Both the position numbers and the translations under genes were made by a program. This document shows, in pieces, positions 1 to 9,953 of a stretch of DNA of 64,000 bases (the stretch's first letter is position 1; every line of letters begins with the position of its first letter). The DNA is taken from positions 186,001-250,000 of the forward strand of contig JAZKUF010000005.1 in assembly GCA_036625225.1 (NCBI GenBank). The letters run 5' to 3'. The DNA is from Accumulibacter jenkinsii (lineage in GTDB: Bacteria; Pseudomonadota; Gammaproteobacteria; Burkholderiales; Rhodocyclaceae). Below the pieces are notes generated by a model that worked only from the letters and a program-made list of their open reading frames with translations, did no database searches and had not been told where the DNA came from.

Positions 1-336
1 GACCAGACGGCGATCGAGGCGGCCGCCGAGCCGGTGTTCACGGTCTCCCTGACCGACCACGCGGGTGTCACCGGGACCCTGACGTCGGCCGAAATGTTCG
101 CCGATCTCGCCAACGGCTGGACGAAGCCCGCTTTCAAGATAGATGGCAGCGACAACGCGACGCTGATGTTCATGCAGACCGTCCCCTTCAACTTCGCGAC
201 CCTGCTGCTCAAGAGCATCAACCTGTCGCAGCCGGGGATCAATCTCGCCGAAGCGGAAAGCCTGACCCTCGAGTTCGACACCTCGGCGGGCAGTGGCGAA
301 ATCTGGCTCGACAGCCTCTTGCTGATCAAGGTCTAG
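1..336 (+). CDS. hypothetical protein, 5' end outside the window
   Basis: The reading frame is open from the first base and ends in TAG at 334-336, so at least 111 residues are present and the true start probably lies upstream. An internal GTG at 34 could serve as a start but has no clear ribosome binding site. The product is soluble-looking, without a signal peptide or membrane segment, and resembles the end of a beta-rich domain (alternating hydrophobic residues, ending in SGEIWLDSLLLIKV). It lies 10 bases before the next small gene and is probably in one operon with the two following genes. I do not recognise the family. Confidence 0.6.
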   Translation, partial: DQTAIEAAAEPVFTVSLTDHAGVTGTLTSAEMFADLANGWTKPAFKIDGSDNATLMFMQTVPFNFATLLLKSINLSQPGINLAEAESLTLEFDTSAGSGEIWLDSLLLIKV

Positions 337-346
337 GGAGAACACC

Positions 347-646
347 ATGGACGCCACGTTCACCGGAATCGTCTCGCTGGAAATCGACGAGAGCGACCAG
401 ATGCTCGAGGATTTTGCCCTCCAGATCCTGGTCAGCGGCGAGACCCCGCTCCCTTACGTGAAACGGATTCGGGCCCGCTTCGAGCAGGAACCGGTGGTTG
501 GCCTCGCGATCGATCTCTATGGCACCGGTTTCACCGGTTATCTGAAGAACCGGCCGGCGGCAAACGCGAGACTTTTCGTCGAGTTCGACGGGCAGGAGCC
601 GATCGACACCGGTCTCGACTTCGAACCCGGTGAGCCGGAAACCTGA
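347..646 (+). CDS. hypothetical protein, 99 residues
   Basis: Starts with ATG after a GGGAGAAC ribosome binding site and ends 10 bases before the next ATG, so it is translationally close to both neighbours. The protein is acidic, with no membrane segments, and reads like a small beta-sandwich (runs such as TGIVSLEIDESDQ and LFVEFDGQEP). I do not recognise a family. Its place between another small protein and a very large cysteine-protease-domain protein suggests a partner or a domain split from the large protein, but this is inference from position only. Confidence 0.6.
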   Translation: MDATFTGIVSLEIDESDQMLEDFALQILVSGETPLPYVKRIRARFEQEPVVGLAIDLYGTGFTGYLKNRPAANARLFVEFDGQEPIDTGLDFEPGEPET

Positions 647-656
647 GGAGAAGCGC

Positions 657-3600
657 ATGACTCGAATCGAGGGAAGACTGCTGCCGCAGAACGGTGAAGT
701 ACCGGCAACGGCCTATGCAGGTCACCGGGTGGAAGCTCTGCTGCGGGTCGCCTTCAAGCTTCCCGACGGCACGCCCTTGACCCGGCCGCGCTATCTGCAG
801 TCCGCGACGACGCCCGCCGGAAACTTTTCATTCGCCTTGCCGGTGGCCGAAGAAGTGGCTGGCCGCAGCGAGTTCATCGTCCGTTCGCCAGCCGGCGTGC
901 GGCTCGCGATCGCCGAACGGGACAGCCTCGACGGGCTGGAAATCAAGGTCGATCCGGCAAGCCCGGTGAATCTCGCCGATGCCCCGGCCCTGGCGACGCC
1001 GGCCAGCGAACTGCTTGTCCTGCGCATCGCCTTGCATGATCGTGTGAACCTCGTGCGGGTCGCGCAGCGTCTGGTGTTCGTCTGGGGACGCCCGGCCCAG
1101 GCCACCGGGCCGGAGGGGGAACTGCCCGACCTCATTCTGCTGGCCGCCGATCATACCGATGCCGCCGGTCGGGTGCGGCTCGAAATCCCCGCCGTCCGCT
1201 ACGCGCATCTGGAAGTCGAAGCGCTGGCCAATTCGCCGGCCCTGGGCCGGCTGACGGTTCCCCTCGACGACCAGGGGCTGCCGCCCGAGAGCCTCGACAT
1301 GACCGTCGAGCTGCCGCTGCTGGAAGCCGCGGCCGATTGTGAATGCGCGGCAACGGCCACGCCGCGCGCGCCCGATCATGCGGATCTGTTCGCTTCGCAG
1401 GACGTCTATTCACAGGACCTCGATGCCGGCGGCTGCGTCAGGCTCGCGGTGCCCAACCGGACGCTCGAGGAATACGCCTTTTACAGCCTGGTGCGAACGA
1501 CCGACCCCGTTCTCTGGGGGATGAAGCCGCCGGAGCCCGCGCGCCTGCCGCTGTCCACGACGGCGCTCGACCTCGCGGCAGAGATCGCTTTCGGCGCCCG
1601 CGCGCTCGATGAGAAGCTCGAAAAGAACCCACCGCAAGGTCGTTCCCGCAGCCGGGCGGCGGAGACCCGGACCGCCGATGACCTGCGGCTCGCGAGCGAA
1701 GCCTATCGCACCTCGGGACTGATTGCCGCGCGCGCCTGGCGCGAGACCACCGAAGTCGATGCGATTCACAAGTCGATCCTCGAACGCGCCTCGGCGCTCT
1801 CGGAAAGCTCACTGCGCCAGGCCCTCAGCGACCCCGACGGGTTCACGCCGGTCAGTCTGATGACTGCCGAGCGGCGGGCGGCGCTCGAAGACATGGACTC
1901 CCTGCTGGACGCCGTCGCCCCGACCGCCGGCGGACGGCAGGCGGTTTCGGCAGCGCATCCGGTCGACTGGGACGAGGTGCCGAAAACCGTGCAGGCGGCG
2001 ACCATTGCCCATGGGCATCTGCTCGAGTTTCGCCAGCAGTGGAAAGCCGATGGCTACTCGCTGGGCGACCTGCTCTATTCGCTGCCGCTGGCACCGGGAC
2101 AGAAACGGCGGATGGTGATTCTCGACTGGGATCGCCAGGAGATCGGCAGCCGGGAAGAGACGCGCAGCGTGCGCGAGGACTTCACCGCTGATCTCTCGCG
2201 CAGCCGGGACGTCGCCGAGATCGTCAATTCGACGATTACCGAGAGCCTGAAAGGGGGCTCGTCCGCCAACACCTGGGGCGCCGGCGGCGGCATCGGTCTG
2301 GGTCTTCCGATCGGCGCCGGTTTCCTCGGCATCGGGGTGGCCGGCGGCGCCGGCGGCGCGAGTTCGAAGGCCTGGCAGGACTCGGCGCGCAACCTCGCCG
2401 CGTCGACCGCGCAGAATCTCGCCGACCGCACGCAGCAGGCGTCGGCCGCGGTGCGCAGCCAGCGCGGCACGGTGGTCACCAGTCAGCGGCAAGGCGAATC
2501 GGTGTCGGTCACCTCGGAAGTCGTCGCCAACTACAACCACTGCCATGCCATCACCCTCGAATACTTCGAGGTGTTGAAGCATTACCGCGTCGATCAGATC
2601 CTGGCTGCGGTCAAGGAGTGCCTGTTCATCCCCTTGCAGATGACCCGCTTCGATGCCCTGAAAGCGCTGCGCTGGCAGGATCTGCTCCAGGACCGCTTGC
2701 GCCAGCCCGGCTTGCGTCCCGGCTTCGACGCGCTCTACCGGATTCATACCGGCTATGCCGATGCGGCGGTTCCGCTCGGGCGCTACGCCGACGAGAGGGT
2801 TCTCGAGGTGTGGGGCGAACTGCGCTTCGAGTTGCACTTCGCACGCCCCCGGCTGCCGGCCGAAGGCGAGGAGATCAACGCCTATCTCGCCTCGGCGTGG
2901 AATTTCTGGGACCAGCTCTTCGGCGCGGGGTCTGCCCGCCAGTCTTATCAGACCTACCTCTCGGGGCAGGCACTGGCGGAGCGGATTTTCGCCACCGAAC
3001 TCGCGCCGAGGCTCGCGCGCACCTTCTGCGACCGCCTGCAGCTCCAGGTCACGCTGACCGACGGGACGGTGCTGCCGCCGATCGACGCGGATTTCACCCT
3101 CGTCTCGCCGTACCGGGCGGGTGCGGAGCATCTGGTGACCTTTCGCAGCAATGGCTTCGCGGGCGTTCGGCGGTCGGACATTCGCGGCATCACGCTCAGC
3201 AACGGCACCGAATTCGCGCCCCAGTCGCGGACCCTCCTGCGTTACGCCAGCGTCTCCTATCGCAACGGTTTTCAGAGCTTCCTGCTGGTCGCACCGCGTC
3301 ACCTCAGCGACGACGTCCGCGCCAATGACAACGCCTTCCTCAGCACCCGTGCGCTGAGCCCGGAGGAGGAATTCAATCCGCGCGAGCACGACCTGCAACT
3401 GCGCGACGATCTGCTCAAGCACCTCAACGAACATCTGGAAAATTATCATCACCTGATCTGGTGGCTGATGGATGCGGGCCGGCGCTTCATGCTGCTCGAC
3501 GGTTTCGTCGCGCCTCACTCGGGGGGCCGCTCGGTGGCCTCGGTGACCGAAAACCGGCTGCTCAACATCATCGGCAACAGCCTGGTGCTGCCGGTGGCCC

Positions 3601-4922
3601 CGGGCTACATGCTCGACCCGACGATACGGCGAGATGACGAAACCGGCCGGCCGCTGGATCTCCTCGACAGCTACCGGCCAGCCATCCCGGTACCGCCGCG
3701 GCGCCTCAGTGTACCGACGCGCGGCGTCTATGCCGAAGCCGTCATGGGCGTCTGCAACAGCTGCGAGCAGGTCGACGACAAGCGCTTCTGGCGCTGGGAA
3801 GACGAACCCATCACCGACGAGCCGACCGAAATCGGCACGACGAGCACCGGCACGCGGCGCCAGGCACCGGCCGAGAGCAAACTCGGCGACTTTCCGGCGC
3901 CGGTGGTCGCCATTCAAAATGCTCCCGAAGCCCCGGAAACCACTTCGCTCTCGGCGCTCACCGCGCTCCTGGGGCAGCAGAATCTGTTCAGGGACGTTTC
4001 CGGCCTGGCCGAGAATCAGGCCAACGCGCTCGGCGCTTTCAAGCAGGCGATGCAGACCGCCAACCACTTCGGCAAGATGGCGGCGGCCGGCGCCAAGGCG
4101 GTGCATGCCCAGCGCAACAGCGAACGGATCATGAAGAAGATGGGCGAAGCCCGGGCCAAGGAACTGTTGCGCGACGACGATGCGAAGCAGGTGGCCGCCA
4201 AGATGTTCGGCGTCCTCAACAGCGACCTCGGCGGCGGCAAGAAGTCGCTGGCCGAAGAAACCCCGGTCAAGGAAGCGGTCGGCAAGCTGCTGCAGGGTGA
4301 CGGCAAGAAGGTGCTCGATGTCTCCAGCAGTTCGGGCAACGGCTCGCAGCAGGCGCGGGTGGAAGTGGGCGCCCAAGCGGCGGCGCGTAAACCGCCGATC
4401 GATCAAGCGGTCAAAGGGGTGCTGCCGCTCGTCCTGCAGGCGCCGAAAAAGAGGGCTTGCTGGGCGGCTGCGCTGACCATGTTGAAGTCCTGGGCGGCCG
4501 GCGAAACGATGACCATCGAGACCGCGCTCACCCCGGGCGGGACGTTCTATCTTGATAGATTCAAGAACGACAGCGGTCTGCTGCCTGGCGAAGTGCCGGC
4601 CTTCAGAGAGGCCTATGCCTTGCGCGACGCGTCGGTCGGTGTCCTCACCGCCGCCGCCCTCGCGCGGCAGATGGCTGAACGCGGTCCGCTGTGGGTGATT
4701 GCCGACGAGGATGCGAGCGCGAGCTTCTCCATTCATGCGCGGGTGCTCATCGGCATCACCGGCGACGGCACGCCGCAAGGCACGCGAGTCCGCTTTCACG
4801 ATCCGGCGAGCAGCCAGCCGGGAGAGGAATCCCTGCAGACCTTCATCACCAAGCTCGAACAACTCGCCGCAGGCGTCGCCAACAGCTTTGGCGGCTTCGC
4901 ACCGCAGATTCTGTCCAACTAA
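657..4922 (+). CDS. large protein (1421 residues) with C-terminal papain-like cysteine protease domain
   Basis: The start chosen is ATG 657 behind GAGGAGAAG; a GTG at 630 is in frame but lacks a site. The first 100 residues look like a beta-sandwich. A Gly/Ala-rich stretch lies at about residues 540-570, followed by an Ala/Gln/Ser-rich helical part. Residues 1260-1421 fit the papain-like AvrRpt2/C70 fold: Cys1268 in KRACWAAALTM, His1360 in SIHARVLIGI and Asp1382 in RFHDPA form a plausible triad. There is no signal peptide. The middle 900 residues match nothing I know. A self-processing toxin or effector, or a secreted structural protein, is possible; only the protease-like domain can be supported. 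It follows two small genes in an apparent operon. Confidence 0.75.
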   Translation: MTRIEGRLLPQNGEVPATAYAGHRVEALLRVAFKLPDGTPLTRPRYLQSATTPAGNFSFALPVAEEVAGRSEFIVRSPAGVRLAIAERDSLDGLEIKVDPASPVNLADAPALATPASELLVLRIALHDRVNLVRVAQRLVFVWGRPAQATGPEGELPDLILLAADHTDAAGRVRLEIPAVRYAHLEVEALANSPALGRLTVPLDDQGLPPESLDMTVELPLLEAAADCECAATATPRAPDHADLFASQDVYSQDLDAGGCVRLAVPNRTLEEYAFYSLVRTTDPVLWGMKPPEPARLPLSTTALDLAAEIAFGARALDEKLEKNPPQGRSRSRAAETRTADDLRLASEAYRTSGLIAARAWRETTEVDAIHKSILERASALSESSLRQALSDPDGFTPVSLMTAERRAALEDMDSLLDAVAPTAGGRQAVSAAHPVDWDEVPKTVQAATIAHGHLLEFRQQWKADGYSLGDLLYSLPLAPGQKRRMVILDWDRQEIGSREETRSVREDFTADLSRSRDVAEIVNSTITESLKGGSSANTWGAGGGIGLGLPIGAGFLGIGVAGGAGGASSKAWQDSARNLAASTAQNLADRTQQASAAVRSQRGTVVTSQRQGESVSVTSEVVANYNHCHAITLEYFEVLKHYRVDQILAAVKECLFIPLQMTRFDALKALRWQDLLQDRLRQPGLRPGFDALYRIHTGYADAAVPLGRYADERVLEVWGELRFELHFARPRLPAEGEEINAYLASAWNFWDQLFGAGSARQSYQTYLSGQALAERIFATELAPRLARTFCDRLQLQVTLTDGTVLPPIDADFTLVSPYRAGAEHLVTFRSNGFAGVRRSDIRGITLSNGTEFAPQSRTLLRYASVSYRNGFQSFLLVAPRHLSDDVRANDNAFLSTRALSPEEEFNPREHDLQLRDDLLKHLNEHLENYHHLIWWLMDAGRRFMLLDGFVAPHSGGRSVASVTENRLLNIIGNSLVLPVAPGYMLDPTIRRDDETGRPLDLLDSYRPAIPVPPRRLSVPTRGVYAEAVMGVCNSCEQVDDKRFWRWEDEPITDEPTEIGTTSTGTRRQAPAESKLGDFPAPVVAIQNAPEAPETTSLSALTALLGQQNLFRDVSGLAENQANALGAFKQAMQTANHFGKMAAAGAKAVHAQRNSERIMKKMGEARAKELLRDDDAKQVAAKMFGVLNSDLGGGKKSLAEETPVKEAVGKLLQGDGKKVLDVSSSSGNGSQQARVEVGAQAAARKPPIDQAVKGVLPLVLQAPKKRACWAAALTMLKSWAAGETMTIETALTPGGTFYLDRFKNDSGLLPGEVPAFREAYALRDASVGVLTAAALARQMAERGPLWVIADEDASASFSIHARVLIGITGDGTPQGTRVRFHDPASSQPGEESLQTFITKLEQLAAGVANSFGGFAPQILSN

Positions 4923-4954
4923 TCGTGCGTTTCATCAAAACGATGACCACCCGA

Positions 4955-4983
4955 CCGTTCGGCCTGGGCCTGTCGAAGGCCGG
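4955..4983 (+). repeat. REP-like palindromic sequence
   Basis: The stretch has the look of the widespread short intergenic repeat containing CCTGTCGAAGG with a flanking CCGTTCGGCC arm, and its GGCCT and AGGCC parts can pair. It lies 33 bases after the large protease-domain gene, a typical place for REP elements. No second copy was found in this window by eye, so the assignment rests on resemblance to the known repeat type. Confidence 0.4.
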
Positions 4984-5091
4984 TCAAACCTGAGCGCCAA
5001 GCCGTGGAGGCAGGCGGCCACAGGCGGATGCATCTCCCCGCTGCTCCACGATCAGGCACAAAACCGGGGACGCGGTTTGTCGGCAATCGCC

Positions 5092-7191
5092 TTAGCCGGC
5101 GATTGCCCGCTTGCCGACGCCTTTTCCGGTCCGGATGAAGCGATCCCAGGCGCCGTAATGGCTCTCGATCGCGCCCCGCGGCAGCGACAGGGCGATCAGC
5201 AGCAGGCCGGCGATGAAAGCGAAAGCGGTGCCGGAATGCGGGTAGCCCTCGAAGATCCAGGCGGTCAGCACGAGCCAGGCGCCGAAAGCGGCATTGACCA
5301 GGCGCAGCGGGCGGGCCACTTCGGCGAGCGCCATGATCGACAGGGTGATGACCAGCGAACCGATCACATGGTCGTTGTCTGCCGCGAGGCCGGTGGTGCC
5401 GACAAGCAGACGCGTGAGCATCAGCCCGATCCCGAGCGCGATACTCGCCAGCAGCGTCCATGGCAGGGTGACGCCGCCCTTGAGCATTTCCTTGAGGACC
5501 GCGCCGGGCGAGGCCTCGAAATTGTCCAGGTAATCGGCGCTGCCGCCTTCGATGGTGTCGCCGTGGATCAGCACGTGCCAGAGGGATTTTCCCTGCCGGC
5601 GGCGTTGCCGGAGGAACTGCAGGGTGGCCAGGATCTCGTCGAACGAATAGGGAATCTGCACCAGCATGGCAGCCGCCGCGAGCAGGCACAGGGTGCACCA
5701 GGTGCCGATCAGGATCGGCTGGATGATGATGAAGAAGATGCTCACCGCGCCCAGGGGGACGATCATCAGTCCGAAGATCAGGACCAGCCAGGGCAGCGTC
5801 CGCCAGCGCCGCTTGTCGCCGATGATGCCGGTGATGATCTCGAGGACATAGACGGCGGCGCCGAGGCCGGCGTCGGAGACCGGCCAGGCCTCGGACACCG
5901 AGGAGGTGATGATGCGCTCGCTGCCGTCACCGAAGAAGGGATCCCACGCCTGCTCGATGTGGCCGAGCTGGAATGCGGCGAGGTAGCGCGAGATGAAGAA
6001 TCCGACCAGCGCGAGGGCGATGATCGGGATCCGCTGGTTCCACGACGACGGGCTGTAGTCCCATCCCGGCGGCGTGTCCGGGCCGACCAGGCGGGCCACC
6101 GGACTGACGCCGGGAGCGGCCGGGATGCCGACCGCAAAGAGGATGACGAGGGCGCCGACCAGGGTATCGTTGGCGTAGATGACGGCGCTCGGCGTCCAGA
6201 AGATCAAGGGCGCGAAAAGCACCCAGATGCCGACGGCGGCGGTCGCCCAGCGCGCCCAGGCGATGCTGCGCGACAGACAGAGGAGGGCGAAGAGGGTGAT
6301 CAGCAGGCCGCTGACGAGGTCGCTGGCGGTCATCCAGGTTGCCGAATGGCTCATGCCGCGGCCATTGGGAGCGACCCGTTCGCCGACTTGCCGCCAGTTC
6401 TCGGTGAGGCCGAAAATGAACGGGCCGGAGATCAGCCAGAGTCCGAGGGCGGCGTTGGCGAAATGGCACCACACGGTCTGCCGGTGCTCGTGACGGTCGA
6501 GAACCTCGTATTCGGCGAGCAGCTGCGCTTCCGGCGCCGGCTGAGCCGCCAGATCCTCGAGCCAGAGAGGCACCGGTATATGGTTGCGCGAGTACCACTC
6601 GACGGGGTTCTGCTTCAGCTTGCCGATCATTCCCGGCAGGACGCCGCGCAGGCGGTGGCGCGGCTGCCAGTCGATCAACCGGTGGGCGCGCGAAACGTCG
6701 AGCTCATAGTGGTCGTCGGCCAGCCAGACCATGAAGGGCTTGATGAACGGCTCGATGCCGCGGTCGATGGCGTCGGGGACGATGTTCTCGACCACCGCCT
6801 GCGCCCAGGCGCCGGTCGCCGCCACCGGCTTCGGAATGCGCCGCGTCGTCCAGCCCTCGCCATGGAGCAGGCGACCGATCAGATTCTGCAGCGATTCATA
6901 GCTTTCGGTCACCGGCTCGCCGATCAGGAGGGTGGTTTCCTCGGCCAGGCTCGATCGCTTGTCGATCAGCAGACGAAAGGCCTCGACGACATCGTCGAGG
7001 TGCACGAAGGCCTGGCCGTGGCTGGGGTCGCCCGGAAAAACGTGCGACAGCATCTGCCGTTCGTAGATGCGCTGGATCTGGTAAGCGAGCGAAGGCACTT
7101 CGCAGTCGTCGGTATAGACCCCGGCGATGCGCAGAACGACGATCGGCAGGTGACCCCGCTCGCGACGGATCAGCTCTTCCGCCGCCACCTT
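5092..7191 (-). pseudogene. C-terminal part of a split epimerase/SPW/VKOR fusion membrane protein
   Basis: The native reading frame resumes at the codon for Lys of YPQSK and runs to TAA at 5092. In order it holds the rest of an extended short-chain dehydrogenase/epimerase domain (VVLRIAGVY, then VHLDDVVEA), a segment with about six membrane helices typical of SPW-repeat proteins (LWLISGPFIFG, VLFAPLIFW), and a VKOR-like four-helix domain with the redox motif CTLC in GTWCTLCL. The open frame extends to 7266 only through inserted DNA, so an expressed product would lack the NAD-binding half. The N-terminal half is at 9299-9742. The intact protein would have had about 840 residues. Whether the two halves are expressed separately cannot be seen. 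Confidence 0.8.
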
Positions 7192-7192
7192 G

Positions 7193-9298
7193 CCGAAGTT
7201 TAACAAGCCTGAAAAAGCATCTTCCTTAATCAACCGCTTGCGGTCTAAAAAAAGCTCGAGTGGCACTACACGCCGGTGATTTGGATTCAGATGATCAGTT
7301 TTCTGGTTCCTCCTGGTGCGCAGTTGAGCCCCAGCGCCTGGTAGATCGCCATCAGCTCGGGCTCGGCGACGGTCGCTTTGCGCACATGCAAGGAGCGCCC
7401 GTCACGCTGGGTAAAGGTCGCCGTGACCCGGCGCTGTACCGAGAGGATGTCGCGCAGGGTGGCCCAACTGTCGGTTATTCCCGCCGCCTTGAGCTTGACC
7501 CGCAGGAACTGGACGCACTGATAGGCGAGCACGGTAATGAAGAGATGCCCGTCGGCGCGCACTTCGTTGGTGTGATAGACGGGCCGCAGGCCAAGCTCGC
7601 TCTTCAGGCTGCGAAAAACGCTCTCCAGGTCGGTGAGCATCGTATAGGTGCGCCAGAGGCGTTCTTCATCCCAGGTCAGTTCGTTGGTGCGCAGGCAATA
7701 GACGCCGGGATGGGTGGCCATCGTGCCGGCGACCAGCTCCTTCTGCCAGGTGATCGCGCTCACCTTCTTGCCCTCGTCGCTGATGAACTGGACTTGATAG
7801 TGTTGGCTGGCGCCGCGGCTCTTCTGTTTGAGTCGGCCCAGACGTTCGAGCAGTTTGTCGTGGCGTTTCTCGCTCTGCGGCTTTTGCAGACCCTCGCTCA
7901 GCTCCTGCAATCCCGCTTCAAACCGCTGGCAGGCCTGCGCGAGCATCGCTTCTTCCTTGAGTTGCCGACTCGGTGAGTGGCAATACAGGCAGATTTCCTT
8001 GCCGTCCGGGCTGGGTTCCTTCTGCAGATGGAGCGGCTCCTCGCTGGCAGTCTCAATGGTCACCGCGCGGCTCTGGTCGAACTGGCGCTTGCCGCCGCGG
8101 CGAACCACCAGATAGCGATAGCCGTGTTCGGCCAGCCAGCTCACATTGGCCTCGGTGGCAATACCGGCGTCCATCACCACCAGCGCGCCCGCCGGAGTGC
8201 CGAGCCCGGCCAGCATGGCAGAGAGCGTGCCGGGTTCCGAGACGTTGCCGGCAAAGGTCTGTGAGCGCCTGACGAAGCCACTGCCGTCGAGCACCAGACC
8301 AAGCGTCACCAGCGGGCAGTCACTGCGTCTCTCCTTCGAACGCCCCCGCCGGGCCTTGGCATTGCCGCTGGCTTCGCCTTCGAAATAGGTGTTGCTCAGG
8401 TCGTACAGCGTGACCGTCTCTGGCAGATCAAAGAGCGTCTGGACAGAGCCAAAGAGCCGCGCTTCGATCGCTTCACGATGCTTCATCAGAACATCCGAGG
8501 CACGGTACAAACCCATGTGAGAGATCGACAGGAAGTCGAAGTCGAGCAATTCGCCCAAGGCGCTATGGTGTTGCAGCCAGTTCCAGGTTGCCCGTTCCGA
8601 CCCCGGCTGGCCCATTCTGCCGATCAGGCTACCGATGATCGAGGCTTGCACGATGCCATTGACGCCCAGATCCTTCAGCGTTTCAAGGAGCCCCAGTTCG
8701 CTCAGCGCATGCAGGCCGACCTGCTCCACCCCCACCGAGCGGGGCTGGGTCATCCGCAGCGAGTCCACATCGACTTCCTGGAAGTCTAGCGGCGGGCACG
8801 GTTTGCTGGCTGGCCCGGCGTCCCCCTCACTGGGCTGCCCCGCCGCAGACGCCAGGGTTGGCGCCTGCGCCACCAGTTGCGCAAAGTAGCGCTGCGCCGC
8901 CCGCTCGATGGCCTCCGGGCAGGGCAAGGGCAGGAGCAGCCCCTGAGGATTGAGCAACTGCTCGATGCGGCTACTCAACAGCGGCCAGTCTTCCTGCTTG
9001 ATCGGGAAGTGCCGCCCCAGGTTCAGTACCGTGATCTGACGGACCTTGCCCCCGATACGCTGCGTGCGCACCAGTCGATAGGTGAAGTAGCCCTCACCCG
9101 TGGCTTTGTTGTTCGTTCTCGTTTGGCGTATAAACATCCACACGAGCGTACAACAAAAACAAGGGGTTTGGCCGCCTCAGCCAAACTATTATGGCACCAC
9201 AAAACGTTTTGGAAAATCTACCAACAATAAAATCAACCGCCTAGGCGCGCGCTGCCCGGGAAAAGACCGGAATATGCCAGGAAGATGTTAAAGAGGGG
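7193..9298. mobile_element. nested insertion splitting the epimerase fusion gene
   Basis: Foreign DNA separates two parts of one gene. CTTG occurs at both edges (7189-7192 and 9299-9302), as a 4-base target duplication would. The outer ends, read inward, are CCGAAGTTTAACA and CCCCTCTTTAACA, sharing CC and TTTAACA at the same offset. A second direct repeat, AATCAACCGC, sits inside at 7228-7237 and 9231-9240 around the transposase gene. Two readings fit: a 2.1-kb IS1634-family element with weak inverted ends, or a roughly 0.1-kb element later hit by the IS with a 10-base target duplication. I could not fix the terminal inverted repeats. Confidence 0.6.
7287..9143 (-). CDS. IS1634-family transposase
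   Basis: A 618-residue DDE transposase. The N-terminus (QTRTNNKATGEGYFTYRLV) and the later segments DLSNTYFEGE, VVMDAGIATEANVSWL and the C-terminal FRSLKSELGLRPVYHTNE are typical of this family; Asp in VVMDAGIA and Glu in SLKSELGL are likely catalytic residues. Length matches full-size family members, with no frameshift visible, so the element may still be active. It is transcribed in the same direction as the gene it interrupts. Start at ATG 9143 is taken from the open frame; GTTCGTTCTC-type sequence upstream gives no obvious ribosome binding site. Confidence 0.9.
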   Translation of the reverse strand: MWMFIRQTRTNNKATGEGYFTYRLVRTQRIGGKVRQITVLNLGRHFPIKQEDWPLLSSRIEQLLNPQGLLLPLPCPEAIERAAQRYFAQLVAQAPTLASAAGQPSEGDAGPASKPCPPLDFQEVDVDSLRMTQPRSVGVEQVGLHALSELGLLETLKDLGVNGIVQASIIGSLIGRMGQPGSERATWNWLQHHSALGELLDFDFLSISHMGLYRASDVLMKHREAIEARLFGSVQTLFDLPETVTLYDLSNTYFEGEASGNAKARRGRSKERRSDCPLVTLGLVLDGSGFVRRSQTFAGNVSEPGTLSAMLAGLGTPAGALVVMDAGIATEANVSWLAEHGYRYLVVRRGGKRQFDQSRAVTIETASEEPLHLQKEPSPDGKEICLYCHSPSRQLKEEAMLAQACQRFEAGLQELSEGLQKPQSEKRHDKLLERLGRLKQKSRGASQHYQVQFISDEGKKVSAITWQKELVAGTMATHPGVYCLRTNELTWDEERLWRTYTMLTDLESVFRSLKSELGLRPVYHTNEVRADGHLFITVLAYQCVQFLRVKLKAAGITDSWATLRDILSVQRRVTATFTQRDGRSLHVRKATVAEPELMAIYQALGLNCAPGGTRKLII

Positions 9299-9742
9299 CT
9301 TGGATTGGGGGTATGGCCATTTGGGGTCGAGTTCGCCGTTCTCGTCGATCGGCATGCCCGGCTCGCCGGGGCGGTGCACCAGCATCGTGCTGGCATGGAT
9401 GAACTGCTCGACCTGAAAGCCCTGCAGGGCGTGCAGCAGACGGCCGGTGCCCTGGACGTTCACCGCTTCATAGCGCGGATCGGGATCGCCGGAGAAATCA
9501 TAGTATGCGGCCAGGTGGATCACCGAAGCGATGCGCGCGCCGTAGCGTTCGCGCAGGCGGCGACAGGCGGCCGCCAGCGCCTCGTCGGAGGTGAGGTCCA
9601 CCTCGATGCAGTTCGCCGCCGTCGGCGGACACGCCTGCTCGAAACCGACGACCGTGAAGTCATTGCCCAGCGCGTCGGTGATCGCCCGGCCGATGCGCCC
9701 CTCCGAGCCGGTGATCAGCACTACGGGTTTCTCGTCTGTCAT
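9299..9742 (-). pseudogene. N-terminal part of the split epimerase/SPW/VKOR fusion protein
   Basis: Starts with ATG at 9742 behind an AGGAG site. It encodes an NAD(P)-binding Rossmann fold: VVLITGSEGRIGRAI (Gly-rich loop), then the acidic VDLTSDEAL, IHLAAYYDF, FIHASTMLVH, and finally the catalytic YPQSK (YxxxK). Right after this Lys the sequence enters inserted DNA; the open frame runs on to TGA at 9233, adding about 21 unrelated residues. The 146 native residues join directly to VAAEELIRRE at 7191. Family: extended SDR, NAD-dependent epimerase/dehydratase. The truncated product would lack substrate-binding parts and is probably inactive. Confidence 0.8.
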
Positions 9743-9953
9743 GAAATTCTCCTGGCTGGCAAAGAAAGGGGCGCTGCGCGCAGCGCTCTGCTCCGAGCAC
9801 GAAGCGTGCCGCAACGCTTCGCCCCGCGCCGCCGTTTTTTCCCTCGCCGGCAGGCATGCGACTTGCCTTCGCATGACTCAATGGCATTGTCACGGGATGG
9901 ATTGCTTTGGCGTCCGGGTCAGCGGGCGCGACCAACACACCGGAAGGCCGCCC

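Noticed and set aside
1809..4862. Open frame of 1017 codons on the minus strand
   Set aside because: Runs opposite the large protease-domain gene; Arg/Gly/Glu-rich, no domain, no ribosome binding site. A codon-bias shadow.
5082..5107. 10-base-pair inverted repeat around the stop of the VKOR-type gene as terminator
   Set aside because: The stem includes the stop codon and coding bases and no T-run follows; too weak to list as a terminator.
4699..7203. Open frame of 834 codons on the plus strand
   Set aside because: Passes from the end of one gene into the antisense of the epimerase fusion; no recognisable domain and composition of a shadow.
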